From Rhodoferax sp. (lineage in GTDB: Bacteria > Pseudomonadota > Gammaproteobacteria > Burkholderiales > Burkholderiaceae_C), in contig JAGRPL010000006.1 of the NCBI GenBank assembly GCA_019449595.1, positions 62,001-126,000 on the forward strand: DNA of 64,000 bases, read 5' to 3'. Both the position numbers and the translations under genes were made by a program. Positions 38,296 to 49,098 of this stretch are shown here, piece after piece (position 1 is the first letter of the stretch; every line of letters starts with the position of its first letter). The notes under the pieces are model-generated. The model saw only the letters and a program-made list of their open reading frames with translations, searched no databases and had not been told where the DNA came from.

Positions 38296-38793
38296 ATGCA
38301 ATTGCCTTCTATCGATCGAAACCCCAGCATGCGCCCTGCCGGCGTAGAGTTGGCTTCGCCCGCGGCAAACAAGGTGATCCCGGTGGCGCCCGTCAACCCG
38401 TCGGTGAGCGCCAGTCCGTCCCTTGAACCGACCCCCAGTGTCGTCAACATGGTGAACATGGCGAAGAAGCCCAACGAGGGCGAGGCGTTGTACACCAGTG
38501 TTTCGGACCCCGCCCAGCGCGGCTCGGAGGCGGCCACTTCGCCCAAGGACTGGACCATCCACCGCCCGGCCCCCGAGAAAGTGGAAGACCCGCCCAAGAA
38601 GCCGATCGCGCAGATGCTCATCGAGCACCTGCGGGCCATGTGGACGGCCAGCGCCGCTGCCGCGCAACTGGAGCAGGTGAAAGACCAGATGACCCCGCCC
38701 ATTCCGACGTCGCCCACCGCCGTGCCGGGCGAGCTGGCGCGGGAAGCACTGACGTACACGCCCAGCAAGATTAAAAAGACCGAGAACCTCTAA
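38296..38793 (+). CDS. Hypothetical proline-rich protein
   Basis: The protein has 165 residues, is rich in Pro, Ser and Ala, probably largely disordered, and has one predicted helix ([26 protein letters not shown], shown here by its start [10 protein letters not shown]). No signal peptide or known domain. A weak ribosome site (GGAG) lies about 11 bases before the ATG. It stands alone between a terminator and queC. Codon use looks like that of its neighbours, so it is probably real. Confidence 0.6.
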   Translation: MQLPSIDRNPSMRPAGVELASPAANKVIPVAPVNPSVSASPSLEPTPSVVNMVNMAKKPNEGEALYTSVSDPAQRGSEAATSPKDWTIHRPAPEKVEDPPKKPIAQMLIEHLRAMWTASAAAAQLEQVKDQMTPPIPTSPTAVPGELAREALTYTPSKIKKTENL

Positions 38794-38828
38794 GCAGCCG
38801 TTCTCCCGCATGGTCTACCATTTCGGCC

Positions 38829-39551
38829 ATGCACACTTCCGCCCTCGTTCTCTTTTCCGGTGGCCAGGACTCCACCACCTGTCTGGCCTACGCGCTCGAA
38901 CGCTATGCACGCGTGGAAACCATTGCCTTTGATTACCGCCAGCGGCACAGCGTGGAACTCGACGCCCGCTTGGCGGTGCTGCGCGAAATCCGCAGCCGGT
39001 TCCCGCAGTGGGCGGCCAAGCTGGGCGAAGACCACTTGCTGGACCTGGCCGTGCTGGGGGCCGTCAGCGAAACCTCGCTGACCCGCGACACGGCTTTCAA
39101 GATGGAGGCCAGCGGCCTGCCCAACACCTTTGTGCCCGGACGCAATCTGCTGTTCCTGACACTGGCGGCCGCCGTGGCCTACCGGCGTGACCTGCAGGTC
39201 ATGGTCACCGGCGTGTGCGAGACCGATTTCTCGGGCTACCCGGATTGCCGCGATGACACCATGAAAGCCATGCAGCTGGCGCTCTCGCTGGGCATGGACA
39301 AGCGCTTCCTGATCGAAACCCCACTGATGTGGATCGACAAGGCCGCCACCTGGGCCCTGGCGCAGTCGCTGGGCGGCCAGCCGCTGGTGGACCTGATCGT
39401 GGAGCACACCCACACCTGCTACCTGGGCGACCGCACGCACCGCCACCCCTGGGGCTACGGCTGCGGGGAGTGCCCGGCCTGCCTGCTGCGGGCCAACGGT
39501 TACGCGGGTTTTTCGCAGAGCGTGAACCGGGCCGCGTCGCCCTGCGACTGA
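38829..39551 (+). CDS. queC: 7-cyano-7-deazaguanine synthase
   Basis: The protein has 240 residues. The ATP pyrophosphatase loop [12 protein letters not shown] is near the start and the zinc site is [14 protein letters not shown] near the end, with a fourth Cys in HTHTCYLGD. QueC converts 7-carboxy-7-deazaguanine to preQ0 in queuosine synthesis. The last 52 bases overlap the 3' end of the convergent ABC transporter gene. Confidence 0.95.
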   Translation: MHTSALVLFSGGQDSTTCLAYALERYARVETIAFDYRQRHSVELDARLAVLREIRSRFPQWAAKLGEDHLLDLAVLGAVSETSLTRDTAFKMEASGLPNTFVPGRNLLFLTLAAAVAYRRDLQVMVTGVCETDFSGYPDCRDDTMKAMQLALSLGMDKRFLIETPLMWIDKAATWALAQSLGGQPLVDLIVEHTHTCYLGDRTHRHPWGYGCGECPACLLRANGYAGFSQSVNRAASPCD

Positions 39552-41281
39552 GGCACCAGCACCCACTGGCGGGTGTGGAATGCCGCCACGCTGGGACGGT
39601 GTGCGATGGACACCAGCCCTCCCTGGCGTTCGGATACCAAGGCCAGCAGGCGCTGGTACAGCGCTGTTTCGGCCGCGGCGTCCAGCGCGCTGGTGGCTTC
39701 GTCGGCAAACACCCACTGCGGTTTCTTCAGCAGCACGCGGGCGATTGCCAGGCGCTGCTGCTCCCCACCGGAGAGCTTCTGGCTCCACGCGTCGGCCTGG
39801 TCCAGCTGGCTGGCCAGCTGCGGCAGCAGGGCCTCGTGCAGCGCCTGTTGCAAGGCGGCGTCGGCGTAGTGGCTGGCAGGCTCCGGATAGGCCAGGGCGT
39901 CGCGCAGCGGGCCGTTGGGGAAATACGGGCGCTGGGGAATGAACATGGCGTCCGCCGGGCGTTCCAGATGGCCTTGGGCGAAGGGCCAGATGCCGGCCAG
40001 GGTGCGAAACAGCGTGGACTTGCCGCTGCCCGAGGGGCCACTGAGCAGAATCCGCTCGCCGCCCCGGGCGCGCAGCACGGCGCCGGCCAGCAGGGTGTCG
40101 CCCGTGGGCAGGGCAATGGTCAGATCGGTGCTGCCGATTGCTATGGAATCCGTAGCGGTCAACGCAGAATTTGCGGTGGCTGCGGTCGTCATGGCCTCTT
40201 CAAAACTGGTCAGGCGGTCGGTCGTGGCGCGCCAGGTGGCCAGGCTGCTGTAGTTGTCGACAAACCAGCTCAGTGAACCCTGCACCTGGCCGAAGGCCGA
40301 GGCGATTTGCATCAGCTCGCCGAGCTGGATGGCGCCACTGAAAAAGCGCGGTGCCGCCACGATGAAGGGGAAGACCACCGCCGCCTGGCCAAAGCCCACG
40401 GTAAACCAGGTCAGGTTCTTCTGCGCCTTGAGCAGGGCCAGAAAGTTGCGCAGCACGCCGGCAAAGCGCCGCTCCAGCTGCACGCGCTCGGCCGGCTCGC
40501 CGCGGTCCAGGGCGATGGACTCACTGAATTCGCGCACGCGGACCATGTGGTGGCGGAAATCGGCTTCGCGGCGCTGCTGCTCAAAGTTGAGCCGGATCTG
40601 CGGGCGCCCGATGTAGTGCGAAGCCACGCTGCCCGCCACGCTGTACAGCACGGCTGCCCAGACCATGAAGCCGGGAATGTCGAAGGCCTGCCCGCCCAGC
40701 GTGAAGGCGAAGTTGCCGCTCAGGCTCCACAGGATGCCGACAAAGCTCAGCAGCGTCACCACCGCATTGAGCAGGCCCATGGTGAGCGACACCGTGTAGC
40801 TGGTGAACTGCCCCACGTCTTCCTGGATGCGCTGGTCGGGGTTGTCCGGGCTGCCGCCGTTGCCATGCTTGGGCGCAAAGCGGGCCAGTTCCAGCTTGTA
40901 GAAGGCCTGGTGGGCGAGCCAGCGTTCCAGGTAGTGGCCGGTCATCCAGGCCCGCCAGCGCATTTCCAGCAGCTGCGTCAGGTAGAACTTGTAGACCGCA
41001 ATGAGGACGAAGGCAAAGGCCAGGTAGGTGAAGCGCCCCAGCTGGGTCCAGAACACGCCGGCGTCCTTGTTCTGCAGGGCGTCGTAGAACAGGCGGTTCC
41101 AGTCGTTGAGCAGCACCAGCATGTACACCGCCCCCAGGTTGAGCAGCACGATGGCAGCCAGCAGGCCGCGCGCCTTCCATTTCTCCTCGGAAGAAAAGTA
41201 GGGCCGCGACAGCGCCAGCACGCGGCGCACCAGCAACTGGAACGACGCCCATTTGGCGCCTGGAACGGAAACAGGGGGCAT
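39500..41281 (-). CDS. ABC transporter, fused permease and ATPase (SbmA/BacA-like)
   Basis: The protein has 593 residues: an N-terminal membrane domain of the SbmA/BacA type ([43 protein letters not shown]) and a C-terminal ATPase with Walker [12 protein letters not shown], signature [13 protein letters not shown] and Walker [13 protein letters not shown]. This is the YddA/ExsE-like half-size group; substrates include peptides or vitamin-like molecules in relatives, not known here. The gene's end overlaps queC by 52 bases. Confidence 0.9.
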   Translation of the reverse strand: MPPVSVPGAKWASFQLLVRRVLALSRPYFSSEEKWKARGLLAAIVLLNLGAVYMLVLLNDWNRLFYDALQNKDAGVFWTQLGRFTYLAFAFVLIAVYKFYLTQLLEMRWRAWMTGHYLERWLAHQAFYKLELARFAPKHGNGGSPDNPDQRIQEDVGQFTSYTVSLTMGLLNAVVTLLSFVGILWSLSGNFAFTLGGQAFDIPGFMVWAAVLYSVAGSVASHYIGRPQIRLNFEQQRREADFRHHMVRVREFSESIALDRGEPAERVQLERRFAGVLRNFLALLKAQKNLTWFTVGFGQAAVVFPFIVAAPRFFSGAIQLGELMQIASAFGQVQGSLSWFVDNYSSLATWRATTDRLTSFEEAMTTAATANSALTATDSIAIGSTDLTIALPTGDTLLAGAVLRARGGERILLSGPSGSGKSTLFRTLAGIWPFAQGHLERPADAMFIPQRPYFPNGPLRDALAYPEPASHYADAALQQALHEALLPQLASQLDQADAWSQKLSGGEQQRLAIARVLLKKPQWVFADEATSALDAAAETALYQRLLALVSERQGGLVSIAHRPSVAAFHTRQWVLVPQSQGDAARFTLCEKPA

Positions 41282-41305
41282 GGCGGGGAGGCTCGCAAGA
41301 GGAGG

Positions 41306-42202
41306 TCAGAAATTGCGCACGCCGCTGGCCACATGGCCCGAGGGCACGTGGCGCGCGGCCGATTCAATGTGGCCGGTCTGGTCATCGAAGAAGAAGTCGG
41401 GCTCGAACTCGCGCAGGAATTCGCCCTTGTCCAGGCCGCCCAGGAACATGGCTTCATCGACCTCGATGTTCCAGTCCATCAGCGTGCGGATGGCGCGCTC
41501 GTGCGCCGGGGCGCTGCGTGCCGTGACCAGCACGGTCCGGATGCGCATCTGCGGCGTGGCCGCCTGTTGCAGCCGGTGCAGCGCCACCAGTAGGGGCTTG
41601 AACGGGCCGTCGGGCAGCGGCAGGGCGGCCTTGTCGGTCTCGTGCTGCTGAAAGGCGTTCAGGCCCTGCGCTTGGTAGACCCGTTCGGCCTCGTCGCTGA
41701 ACAGCACCGCGTCGCCGTCAAAGGCAATGCGCACTTCGGTGGGGTGGGCGTCCGTGGCGTGGGCCGATCGCGGGTACACCTGCGCGGCGGGCACGCCGGC
41801 GGCCAGTGCGGCGCGTACGTCGCTCAGGTGTGTGCTTAGGAATAGGTTGGCCCGCAGCGGCTTGAGGTAGCGCCAGGGGGGGGCGCCGCGGGTGAATACG
41901 CAGCGGATGATGGGCAGGGTGTAGTGCTCGGCCGACTTCATGACGCGTAGGCCGCTCACCGGGTCGTTGCGCGAGAGGATGACCACCTCCACCTGCTGGG
42001 ACGACGTGGTGTTGAAAGCCAGCAGCTTCTTGACCATGGAAAACGCCACGCCGGCCTTGGCCGGCGTTTCCAGCCGTTCCAGCTGCAGGCCCATGTAGGT
42101 GCTGTCGTCGCCCTGCTCGAAGACTTCGTTTTCTTCTTCAAAATCAAACAGGGCACGGCTGGAGATGGCCACCACCAGTTTGTCGTCCAGAGTTATCGCC
42201 AT
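41306..42202 (-). CDS. Cytosolic 5'-nucleotidase
   Basis: The protein has 298 residues and matches the 5'-nucleotidase family related to vertebrate cN-I: AISSRALFDFEEENEVF at the start, VVILSRNDPVSGLRVMKS, RIAFDGDAVLFSDEAE with the catalytic Asp-x-Asp, and FFDDQTGHIESA at the end. It should dephosphorylate nucleoside monophosphates. It lies 24 bases after the ABC transporter start, running in the same direction upstream of it. Confidence 0.9.
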   Translation of the reverse strand: MAITLDDKLVVAISSRALFDFEEENEVFEQGDDSTYMGLQLERLETPAKAGVAFSMVKKLLAFNTTSSQQVEVVILSRNDPVSGLRVMKSAEHYTLPIIRCVFTRGAPPWRYLKPLRANLFLSTHLSDVRAALAAGVPAAQVYPRSAHATDAHPTEVRIAFDGDAVLFSDEAERVYQAQGLNAFQQHETDKAALPLPDGPFKPLLVALHRLQQAATPQMRIRTVLVTARSAPAHERAIRTLMDWNIEVDEAMFLGGLDKGEFLREFEPDFFFDDQTGHIESAARHVPSGHVASGVRNF

Positions 42203-42236
42203 GGGGTTTCCTTCGCGTGCGCAGGCACATTCATAT

Positions 42237-43451
42237 TCACTTGACGAGCTGGTTGAGCTGGATGATGGGCATCAGCACGGCCAGCACGATCAGCATTACC
42301 ACCAGGCCCATGGCCACAATCAGCAGGGGCTCCAGCAGGGTGGCCAGTTGCAGGGCCCGGCGCTGCACCTCGGTGCGCAGCTGGAGGGCGGCGCGGTCCA
42401 GCATGGCGGGCAGCTGCCCGGTCTGCTCGCCCAGCCGGGCGAACATGGCCAGCAACGGCGGAAAGCGCTGTTTGTGTGCCAGCGCACTGGCCAGCGGCGC
42501 GCCTTCGCGCACCAGGGCCAGCGCCTGCAGCGCGTCGGCGCGCATGGCGCGGTTGGACAGGGTTTCGGCCGCCGCCTGCAGGGCCTTGAGAATCGGCACA
42601 CCGGCGCCGCCCAGCATGGCCAGCGTGCTGGCAAACCGGGCCGCGTTGTAGCTGCGCGCCATGCGGCCCAGCACCGGCAGGCGCAGCCAGGTCGCGTCAA
42701 ATTGCTCACGGAATACGGCCCTGGACCAGGCCAAACGTGCGCCAACTGCTATGAAAAGCAGAGCAGCCAGCAGGAGCCAGCCGTAGTGGCGCACAAAACC
42801 GCTGATGCCCAGCATGATGCGTGTGAGCAGGGGCAAGGCCTGTTTGGAACTGGCAAAGACATTGGCAATCTGCGGCACCACATAGGCCAGCAGGAACAGC
42901 ACGATGGCCAGCGCCACGGCACTGACGATGGCCGGGTAGAGCGCTGCGCCCAGCAGCTTGGCCTGCAGGTTCTGCTGCTCCTCCAGCTCGTCGGCCAGGC
43001 GCTCCAGCACCAGGCCGAGCTGGCCACTGTGCTCGCCCGCGCCAATCACTGCAATGAAGATGCCGGAAAACTCCCGCGGGTGGTGCGCCAGTGCTGTCGC
43101 CAAGGCGGAGCCGGCGTTGACCTCGGCGCGGATGGTGGCCACCAGGTCGCGCTGCGCCGGGTATTCGGCTTCATCGGCCAGCGAAGTCAGCGCCCGTTCC
43201 AGCGGCAGGCCGGCCGTCACCAGCCCGGCCAGCTGGCGGGTCCAGATGGCCAGCTGGGTGGCGTTGAAAGCCCGCCGGCGCCAGCGCGGCGCATCCGGCG
43301 CCGGTGCGCCGCTGCCCAGTGCCGCCACCGCCAGGGGCACCAGCAACTGGGTGCGCAGCAGGCTGCGCGCCGCGCGGGCGGAGTCGGCTTCCAGCACGCC
43401 GGTGCGGGTCTTGCCACTGGCGTCCAGGGCTTCGTAGGAGTAGGCGGGCAT
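42237..43451 (-). CDS. gspF: Type II secretion inner membrane platform protein GspF
   Basis: The protein has 404 residues: two T2SSF domains (FTRQLAGLVTAGLPLERAL-type and FASTLAMLGGAGVPILKAL) and three membrane helices. ATG 43451 gives the conserved start MPAYSYEALDASGK. It is separated from gspE by the lipase and foldase genes, which run in the other direction, so it needs its own promoter or belongs to the transcript of the downstream nucleotidase. Confidence 0.93.
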   Translation of the reverse strand: MPAYSYEALDASGKTRTGVLEADSARAARSLLRTQLLVPLAVAALGSGAPAPDAPRWRRRAFNATQLAIWTRQLAGLVTAGLPLERALTSLADEAEYPAQRDLVATIRAEVNAGSALATALAHHPREFSGIFIAVIGAGEHSGQLGLVLERLADELEEQQNLQAKLLGAALYPAIVSAVALAIVLFLLAYVVPQIANVFASSKQALPLLTRIMLGISGFVRHYGWLLLAALLFIAVGARLAWSRAVFREQFDATWLRLPVLGRMARSYNAARFASTLAMLGGAGVPILKALQAAAETLSNRAMRADALQALALVREGAPLASALAHKQRFPPLLAMFARLGEQTGQLPAMLDRAALQLRTEVQRRALQLATLLEPLLIVAMGLVVMLIVLAVLMPIIQLNQLVK

Positions 43452-43549
43452 GGCCCAATGGTAGCGCCGCGCGTGCTGCGGGTTTTCCACCATGACAAGA
43501 CAGGCCGGAATCCTTAAGCTCCAGAAAAAGCACGACCGTGCTATCTTGA

Positions 43550-44614
<1,065 letters not shown>

Positions 44615-44619
44615 ACCCC

Positions 44620-45591
44620 ATGGCGTCGCGAAGAACCCTGGCAGGCGCGAGCCTGCTGGGGCTGGCGCTGCTGGGTGCCGGCTGGTGGCTGTGGCCGCCC
44701 GGTCCGGGCGAGGGCCCGGCCGACGGCGCCGCGTCCGGCACGGCACCGGGCGGCGCCTTTGTGCGCTCCATGGAGGGCACCGCCCCCGATGGCGATCTGC
44801 TGTCCGCGCTGGCTGCGCCTGGCACCGGCGCAACGGCCGGGGCGCTGCCCTACGCCGAACTCAAGCGCCTGTTCGACTACTACCTGAGCGCGGTGGGGGA
44901 GCAAAGCATCGAGACTATCGCGCAGCAGATCCGCACCGTGCTGGACCAGCGCCTGTCGCCTGCCCAGGCGCCGGCGGCCAAGCGCCTGCTGGGCCAGTAC
45001 CTGGCGTTCAAGCGGGAACTGGTGACACTGGAGAAGGAACTGGGCGCCGGCCCCACCGGCGTGCAGGCTCTGCGCAAGCGCTTTGTCGCCATGCAGGACC
45101 TGCGGGCCCGGTTTTTCAACGCGGCCGAAGAGCAGGGCCTGTTCGGCTTTGAAGACATGTACGACGCCGACGCCCTGGCGCGCCTGGAAATTGACCAGAA
45201 CCCGGCCCTGAGCGCCGCGCAGAAGCGCGAACAGCTGGCGGCGCTGGATGCTGCCATGCCCGCGGCCTTGCGGGCGGACCGCGAGGCACCACGGGTGGTG
45301 CTGCGCGCCGAGCAGAAAGCGCAGGAGATGCGGGCCAACGGCGCCAGCGAGGACGATATCTTTCGCATGCGCGCCAAGGCGTTCGACCCGGCCGCCGCCT
45401 CGCGCCTGGCCGATCTGGACCGCGAGGAAGCGGCCTGGAAAAACCGCATTGCCAGCTACCTGAGCGAGCGCAGCAAGGTGCTCAAGGCCACGGCCAACGC
45501 GCCGGAGTCCGAGCGCCAGGCGGCACTCAGCCAGCTGCAGCAGGCGCAGTTCAGCGCCGAGGAACGGCCCCGGCTGGCGGCTTACGAGTAA
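44620..45591 (+). CDS. lifO: Lipase-specific foldase
   Basis: The protein has 323 residues: a single N-terminal membrane anchor (ASLLGLALLGAGWWLW), an Ala/Pro-rich linker to about 75, then a mostly helical periplasmic domain. The foldase signature RLFDYYLSAVGE (normally RxLFDYFLSxxGE) is present at about 86-97. It folds the lipase in the periplasm before export through type II secretion. Confidence 0.94.
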   Translation: MASRRTLAGASLLGLALLGAGWWLWPPGPGEGPADGAASGTAPGGAFVRSMEGTAPDGDLLSALAAPGTGATAGALPYAELKRLFDYYLSAVGEQSIETIAQQIRTVLDQRLSPAQAPAAKRLLGQYLAFKRELVTLEKELGAGPTGVQALRKRFVAMQDLRARFFNAAEEQGLFGFEDMYDADALARLEIDQNPALSAAQKREQLAALDAAMPAALRADREAPRVVLRAEQKAQEMRANGASEDDIFRMRAKAFDPAAASRLADLDREEAAWKNRIASYLSERSKVLKATANAPESERQAALSQLQQAQFSAEERPRLAAYE

Positions 45592-45593
45592 GG

Positions 45594-46982
45594 CTAGTCG
45601 CGGGTGACGCGCACCAGTTCCTCGCGGCTGGTGATGCCCTGGCGCACCAGCCGTTCACCGTCATCGCGCATCAGCGCCATGCCACTGGCCAGGGCGGCGG
45701 TGCGGATGTCGGCTTCGGAGGCCTGGTTGTGGATCTGGGCGCGGATGGCGTCGTTGGTCACCAGCAGCTCGAACACCCCCGTGCGGCCGGCGTAACCGGT
45801 GTGGCCACAGGTGCCGCAGCCCTTGCCGGCGCAGGCGTGGCAGACCTTGCGCACCAGGCGCTGCGCCAGCACGCCCAGCAGGGACGAGCTCAGCAGGAAG
45901 GGCTCCACGCCCATGTCGGTCAGGCGCGTGACGGCGCTGGCCGCGTCGTTGGTGTGCAGCGTGGCCAGCACCAGGTGGCCGGTGAGCGAGGCCTGGATGG
46001 CGATCTGCGCGGTCTCGAAATCGCGGATTTCGCCGATCATGATCACGTCCGGGTCCTGGCGCAGGATGGCGCGCAGGGCCTTGGCAAAGGTCAGGTCGAT
46101 CTTGGGGTTGACCTGGGTCTGGCCGACGCCGGGCAGCTCGTACTCGATGGGGTCTTCCACCGTCATGATGTTCTGGCGCGCGGCGTCCAGACGGCCCAGC
46201 GCCGCGTACAGCGTGGTGGTCTTGCCCGAGCCGGTGGGGCCTGTCACCAAGATGATGCCGTGGGGCTGGGCCACCAGCCCTTCAAAACGCGCGAGCACAT
46301 CGCCCTGCATGCCAACAGCCTCCAGGCTGAGGTGGTCCTGGCTCTTGTCCAGCAGGCGCAGCACGGCACGCTCGCCGTGGGCGCTGGGCAGGGTGCTGAC
46401 CCGCACATCCACTGCACGGGTGCCGATGCGCAGCGAAATGCGGCCGTCCTGCGGCAGGCGCTTTTCGGAGATGTCCAGGTCGGCCATGATCTTCAGGCGC
46501 GAGATCAGTGCCGCATGCAGCGCACGGTGCGCCTGCACCACCTCGCGCAGCGTGCCGTCCACCCGGAAGCGCACGCTGCTGTGGCGCTCGTAGGGTTCGA
46601 TGTGGATGTCGCTGGCGCCATCGCGCGCGGCCTGGGTCAGCAGCGCATTGAGCATGCGGATGATGGGCGCGTCGTCGGCCGTCTCCAGCAGGTCTTCCAC
46701 GGCCGGCAGCTCCTGCATCATGCGGGAAAAATCGGCGTCGCCCTGCACCTCGCTCATCACGGTGGCGGCACTGGACTCGCCCTGGGCGTAGGCGGCGCTG
46801 ATGCGCTGCGTGAGCGCCGGCGCGTCCAGTGTCTCCACCGCGTGCGGGGCAAATTTGCGCATCACCTCGCCCAGGGCAGAGGGGGACGTGGCAGCGTGCA
46901 CCCACAGCGTGAGCGCCCCCGACTGGTCCTCCAGCAGCAGCTGCTGGGTGCGGGCAAAGGCGTAGGGCAGGGGGTAGCGCAT
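45594..46982 (-). CDS. gspE: Type II secretion ATPase GspE
   Basis: The protein has 462 residues, short for GspE. Walker A GPTGSGKTTTLY, Walker B DPDVIMIGEIRD and His box LATLHTNDAASA are all present. The zinc module is compact: C-x2-C-x4-C-x2-C (CHACAGKGCGTC), where the well-studied Vibrio protein has 29 residues between the pairs. It powers pseudopilus assembly. It starts 17 bases after gspD's stop and is convergent with the foldase gene. Confidence 0.94.
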   Translation of the reverse strand: MRYPLPYAFARTQQLLLEDQSGALTLWVHAATSPSALGEVMRKFAPHAVETLDAPALTQRISAAYAQGESSAATVMSEVQGDADFSRMMQELPAVEDLLETADDAPIIRMLNALLTQAARDGASDIHIEPYERHSSVRFRVDGTLREVVQAHRALHAALISRLKIMADLDISEKRLPQDGRISLRIGTRAVDVRVSTLPSAHGERAVLRLLDKSQDHLSLEAVGMQGDVLARFEGLVAQPHGIILVTGPTGSGKTTTLYAALGRLDAARQNIMTVEDPIEYELPGVGQTQVNPKIDLTFAKALRAILRQDPDVIMIGEIRDFETAQIAIQASLTGHLVLATLHTNDAASAVTRLTDMGVEPFLLSSSLLGVLAQRLVRKVCHACAGKGCGTCGHTGYAGRTGVFELLVTNDAIRAQIHNQASEADIRTAALASGMALMRDDGERLVRQGITSREELVRVTRD

Positions 46983-46999
46983 GGCGGTGGTGTGCGGGC

Positions 47000-49093
47000 T
47001 CAGGGGGCCTTGGCCGGTGCCGGCGTGCTGCGCGGCAGCGGGGGCAGCGTGGCGGCCTCGTTGATGGGCACCGTGGTGCTGGGTTCGGGCTGCGCCGCCT
47101 GCAGGCCGCTGCGCATGGACTCGTACCGGTCGACCGAGAGCCGGTCGGTGGCGGCGGCGTCACGCACGACCACGGGGCGCAGGAACACCATCAGATTGGT
47201 CTTCTTGCGCGAACGGCCTTCGCTCTTGAACAGGGCGCCGAAGAAGGGCACGTCGCCCAGGCCGGGCACCTTCTCCTGGTTGCCTGCGTACTCGTCCTGC
47301 AGCAGCCCGCCGAGCACGACGATGGCGCCATCCTCCACCAGCACGTTGGACTCGATGGTGCGCTTGTTGGTGGTGGGGCCGTTGGGCGCATTGATGGTGG
47401 AGGCCAGCACGCTGGAGACCTCCTGGTAGATGGCGAGCTTGACGGTGCCGCTCTCGCTGATCTGCGGGCGCACCTTCAGGGTCAGGCCCACGTCCTTGCG
47501 CTCAATGGTCTGGAACGGATTGACCGAGCCGTTGGAGGCGCCCGAGTTGGTGAACTGGCCGGTGACAAACGGCACGTTCTGGCCGATCACGATCTTGGCT
47601 TCCTCGTTGTCCAGCGTCAGCAGGTTCGGGGTGGACAGCACGTTGCCGGCGCCGCTTTGCTCCAGGAAACGGGCCAGAAAGCCCAGCACATAGACGCCGT
47701 TGGTTTTCTGGGCGGCACCGATGTTCAGGCCGTGCGATGGGGTGACGGTACCGCTGGCCCCCTGAATGGCCAGGTTCACGATGTTGCTGCCGCCGGTGCC
47801 GAAGTTGGTGCCCATCAGGCCGACCACGCTGTCGCCGGTGCCGCCGGAAGCGCCCTGCCACTGGATGCCGAATTCCGCCGCCTTGTCGGCGCTGACTTCG
47901 GCAATCAGGCTTTCCACAAACACCTGGGCGCGGCGGGCATCGAGCTTGTCGATCACGGCGCGCAACTGGCGGTACTGCGGTTCACTGGCCGTGATGATGA
48001 GCGAGTTGGTGGCCGGGTCGGCCTGAATCTGGCCGCCGGTGTTGGCCCCACCCGCTGCGGTGGCGGCAGTCGCCCCGGCCGCCGCCGGCGCCGCACTGGT
48101 GCCGCCGGCCATGGCGGCGGGGCGGGCTTCGCCGCTGAGGGCCGCGCGCAGCGTGGTGGCCAGTTGCGTGGCGCTGGCGTTCTTCAGGTACACCACGTAG
48201 ATGTTGCCGGCCGCACCGTTGGCGCTGTTGCCCAGGGGCTGGTCGAGCTTGTCGATGAGCGAGCGGGCCAGGGCCAGGCGCGCCTGGTTGGCGGCACGCA
48301 CGATCAGGGCATTGGAGCGCGGCTCGGCCAAGATGGTGGTCTTGTAGCTGGCGTCGCCCTGGCCGGCGGCGCCGGTGCCGCCGGATTCGAGCAGACGCAG
48401 CACCAGCGGCGCCAGATCGGGCGCACTGGCGTTCTTGAGCGGGATGACGTCGAGGTCGGTGGCATTGGGAACATCCAGTGCCGCCACGATACGGGCCAGG
48501 CGGCGCAGGTTGTCGGCGTAGTCGGTGATGACCAGCGCGTTGTTGCCGGGGTTGATGTTGATGGGGTTGTTGGGGTTGATCAGCGGGCGCAGCACGGCCA
48601 CCAGGTTGTTGGCGTTTTCATGCTGCAGGCGGATGACCTGGGTGACCAGCTGGTTGCCCACGGCGCCGCTGCTGCCGGTGTCGCTGGAGGCCACCAGGCC
48701 GCCTTGCAGCTTGGCGTCGGCCTCGGGCACGATCTTGTCCAGCCCGTCGGTCTGCACCACGGCGTAGCCCTGCAGGCGCAGCAGGGCCAGAAACTGGTTG
48801 TAGGCCACGGTGGGGGACACGGGCGTGTCGGTGGTCAGGGTCATGCTGCCCTTGACGCGCGGGTCCACCACCACGTTGCGCCCGGTGAGCGTGGCCATGG
48901 TGCGGGCCACGGCCTCGATCTCGGCGTTGTTGAAGTTCAGCGTGACCGGCTCGCCGCGCTTGGGTGTGGCCACAGTCTGTGCCCGCAATTCCGTGCCAAA
49001 AGTGCCGATGGAGACCGTCAATGCTGCGTAGACAGCTATGGAAAAAATAGCAAAAGTCCGAGAGGTGGTCATTGGTGGTGTGCGGTAATGCAT
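47000..49093 (-). CDS. gspD: Type II secretion outer membrane secretin GspD
   Basis: The protein has 697 residues. Signal segment (AIFSIAVYAALTVSIGTFG), N0 (LNFNNAEIEAVARTMATLTG), N1-N3 domains and a secretin domain with VPFVTGQF and VPGLGDVPFFGALF. The N3 region carries a low-complexity Ala/Gly/Thr insert (about residues 330-360). ATG 49093 (MHYRTPP) is taken; ATG 49072 (MTTSRT) is an alternative. No pilotin gene (gspS) is seen. Confidence 0.94.
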   Translation of the reverse strand: MHYRTPPMTTSRTFAIFSIAVYAALTVSIGTFGTELRAQTVATPKRGEPVTLNFNNAEIEAVARTMATLTGRNVVVDPRVKGSMTLTTDTPVSPTVAYNQFLALLRLQGYAVVQTDGLDKIVPEADAKLQGGLVASSDTGSSGAVGNQLVTQVIRLQHENANNLVAVLRPLINPNNPININPGNNALVITDYADNLRRLARIVAALDVPNATDLDVIPLKNASAPDLAPLVLRLLESGGTGAAGQGDASYKTTILAEPRSNALIVRAANQARLALARSLIDKLDQPLGNSANGAAGNIYVVYLKNASATQLATTLRAALSGEARPAAMAGGTSAAPAAAGATAATAAGGANTGGQIQADPATNSLIITASEPQYRQLRAVIDKLDARRAQVFVESLIAEVSADKAAEFGIQWQGASGGTGDSVVGLMGTNFGTGGSNIVNLAIQGASGTVTPSHGLNIGAAQKTNGVYVLGFLARFLEQSGAGNVLSTPNLLTLDNEEAKIVIGQNVPFVTGQFTNSGASNGSVNPFQTIERKDVGLTLKVRPQISESGTVKLAIYQEVSSVLASTINAPNGPTTNKRTIESNVLVEDGAIVVLGGLLQDEYAGNQEKVPGLGDVPFFGALFKSEGRSRKKTNLMVFLRPVVVRDAAATDRLSVDRYESMRSGLQAAQPEPSTTVPINEAATLPPLPRSTPAPAKAP

Positions 49094-49098
49094 GCGAT

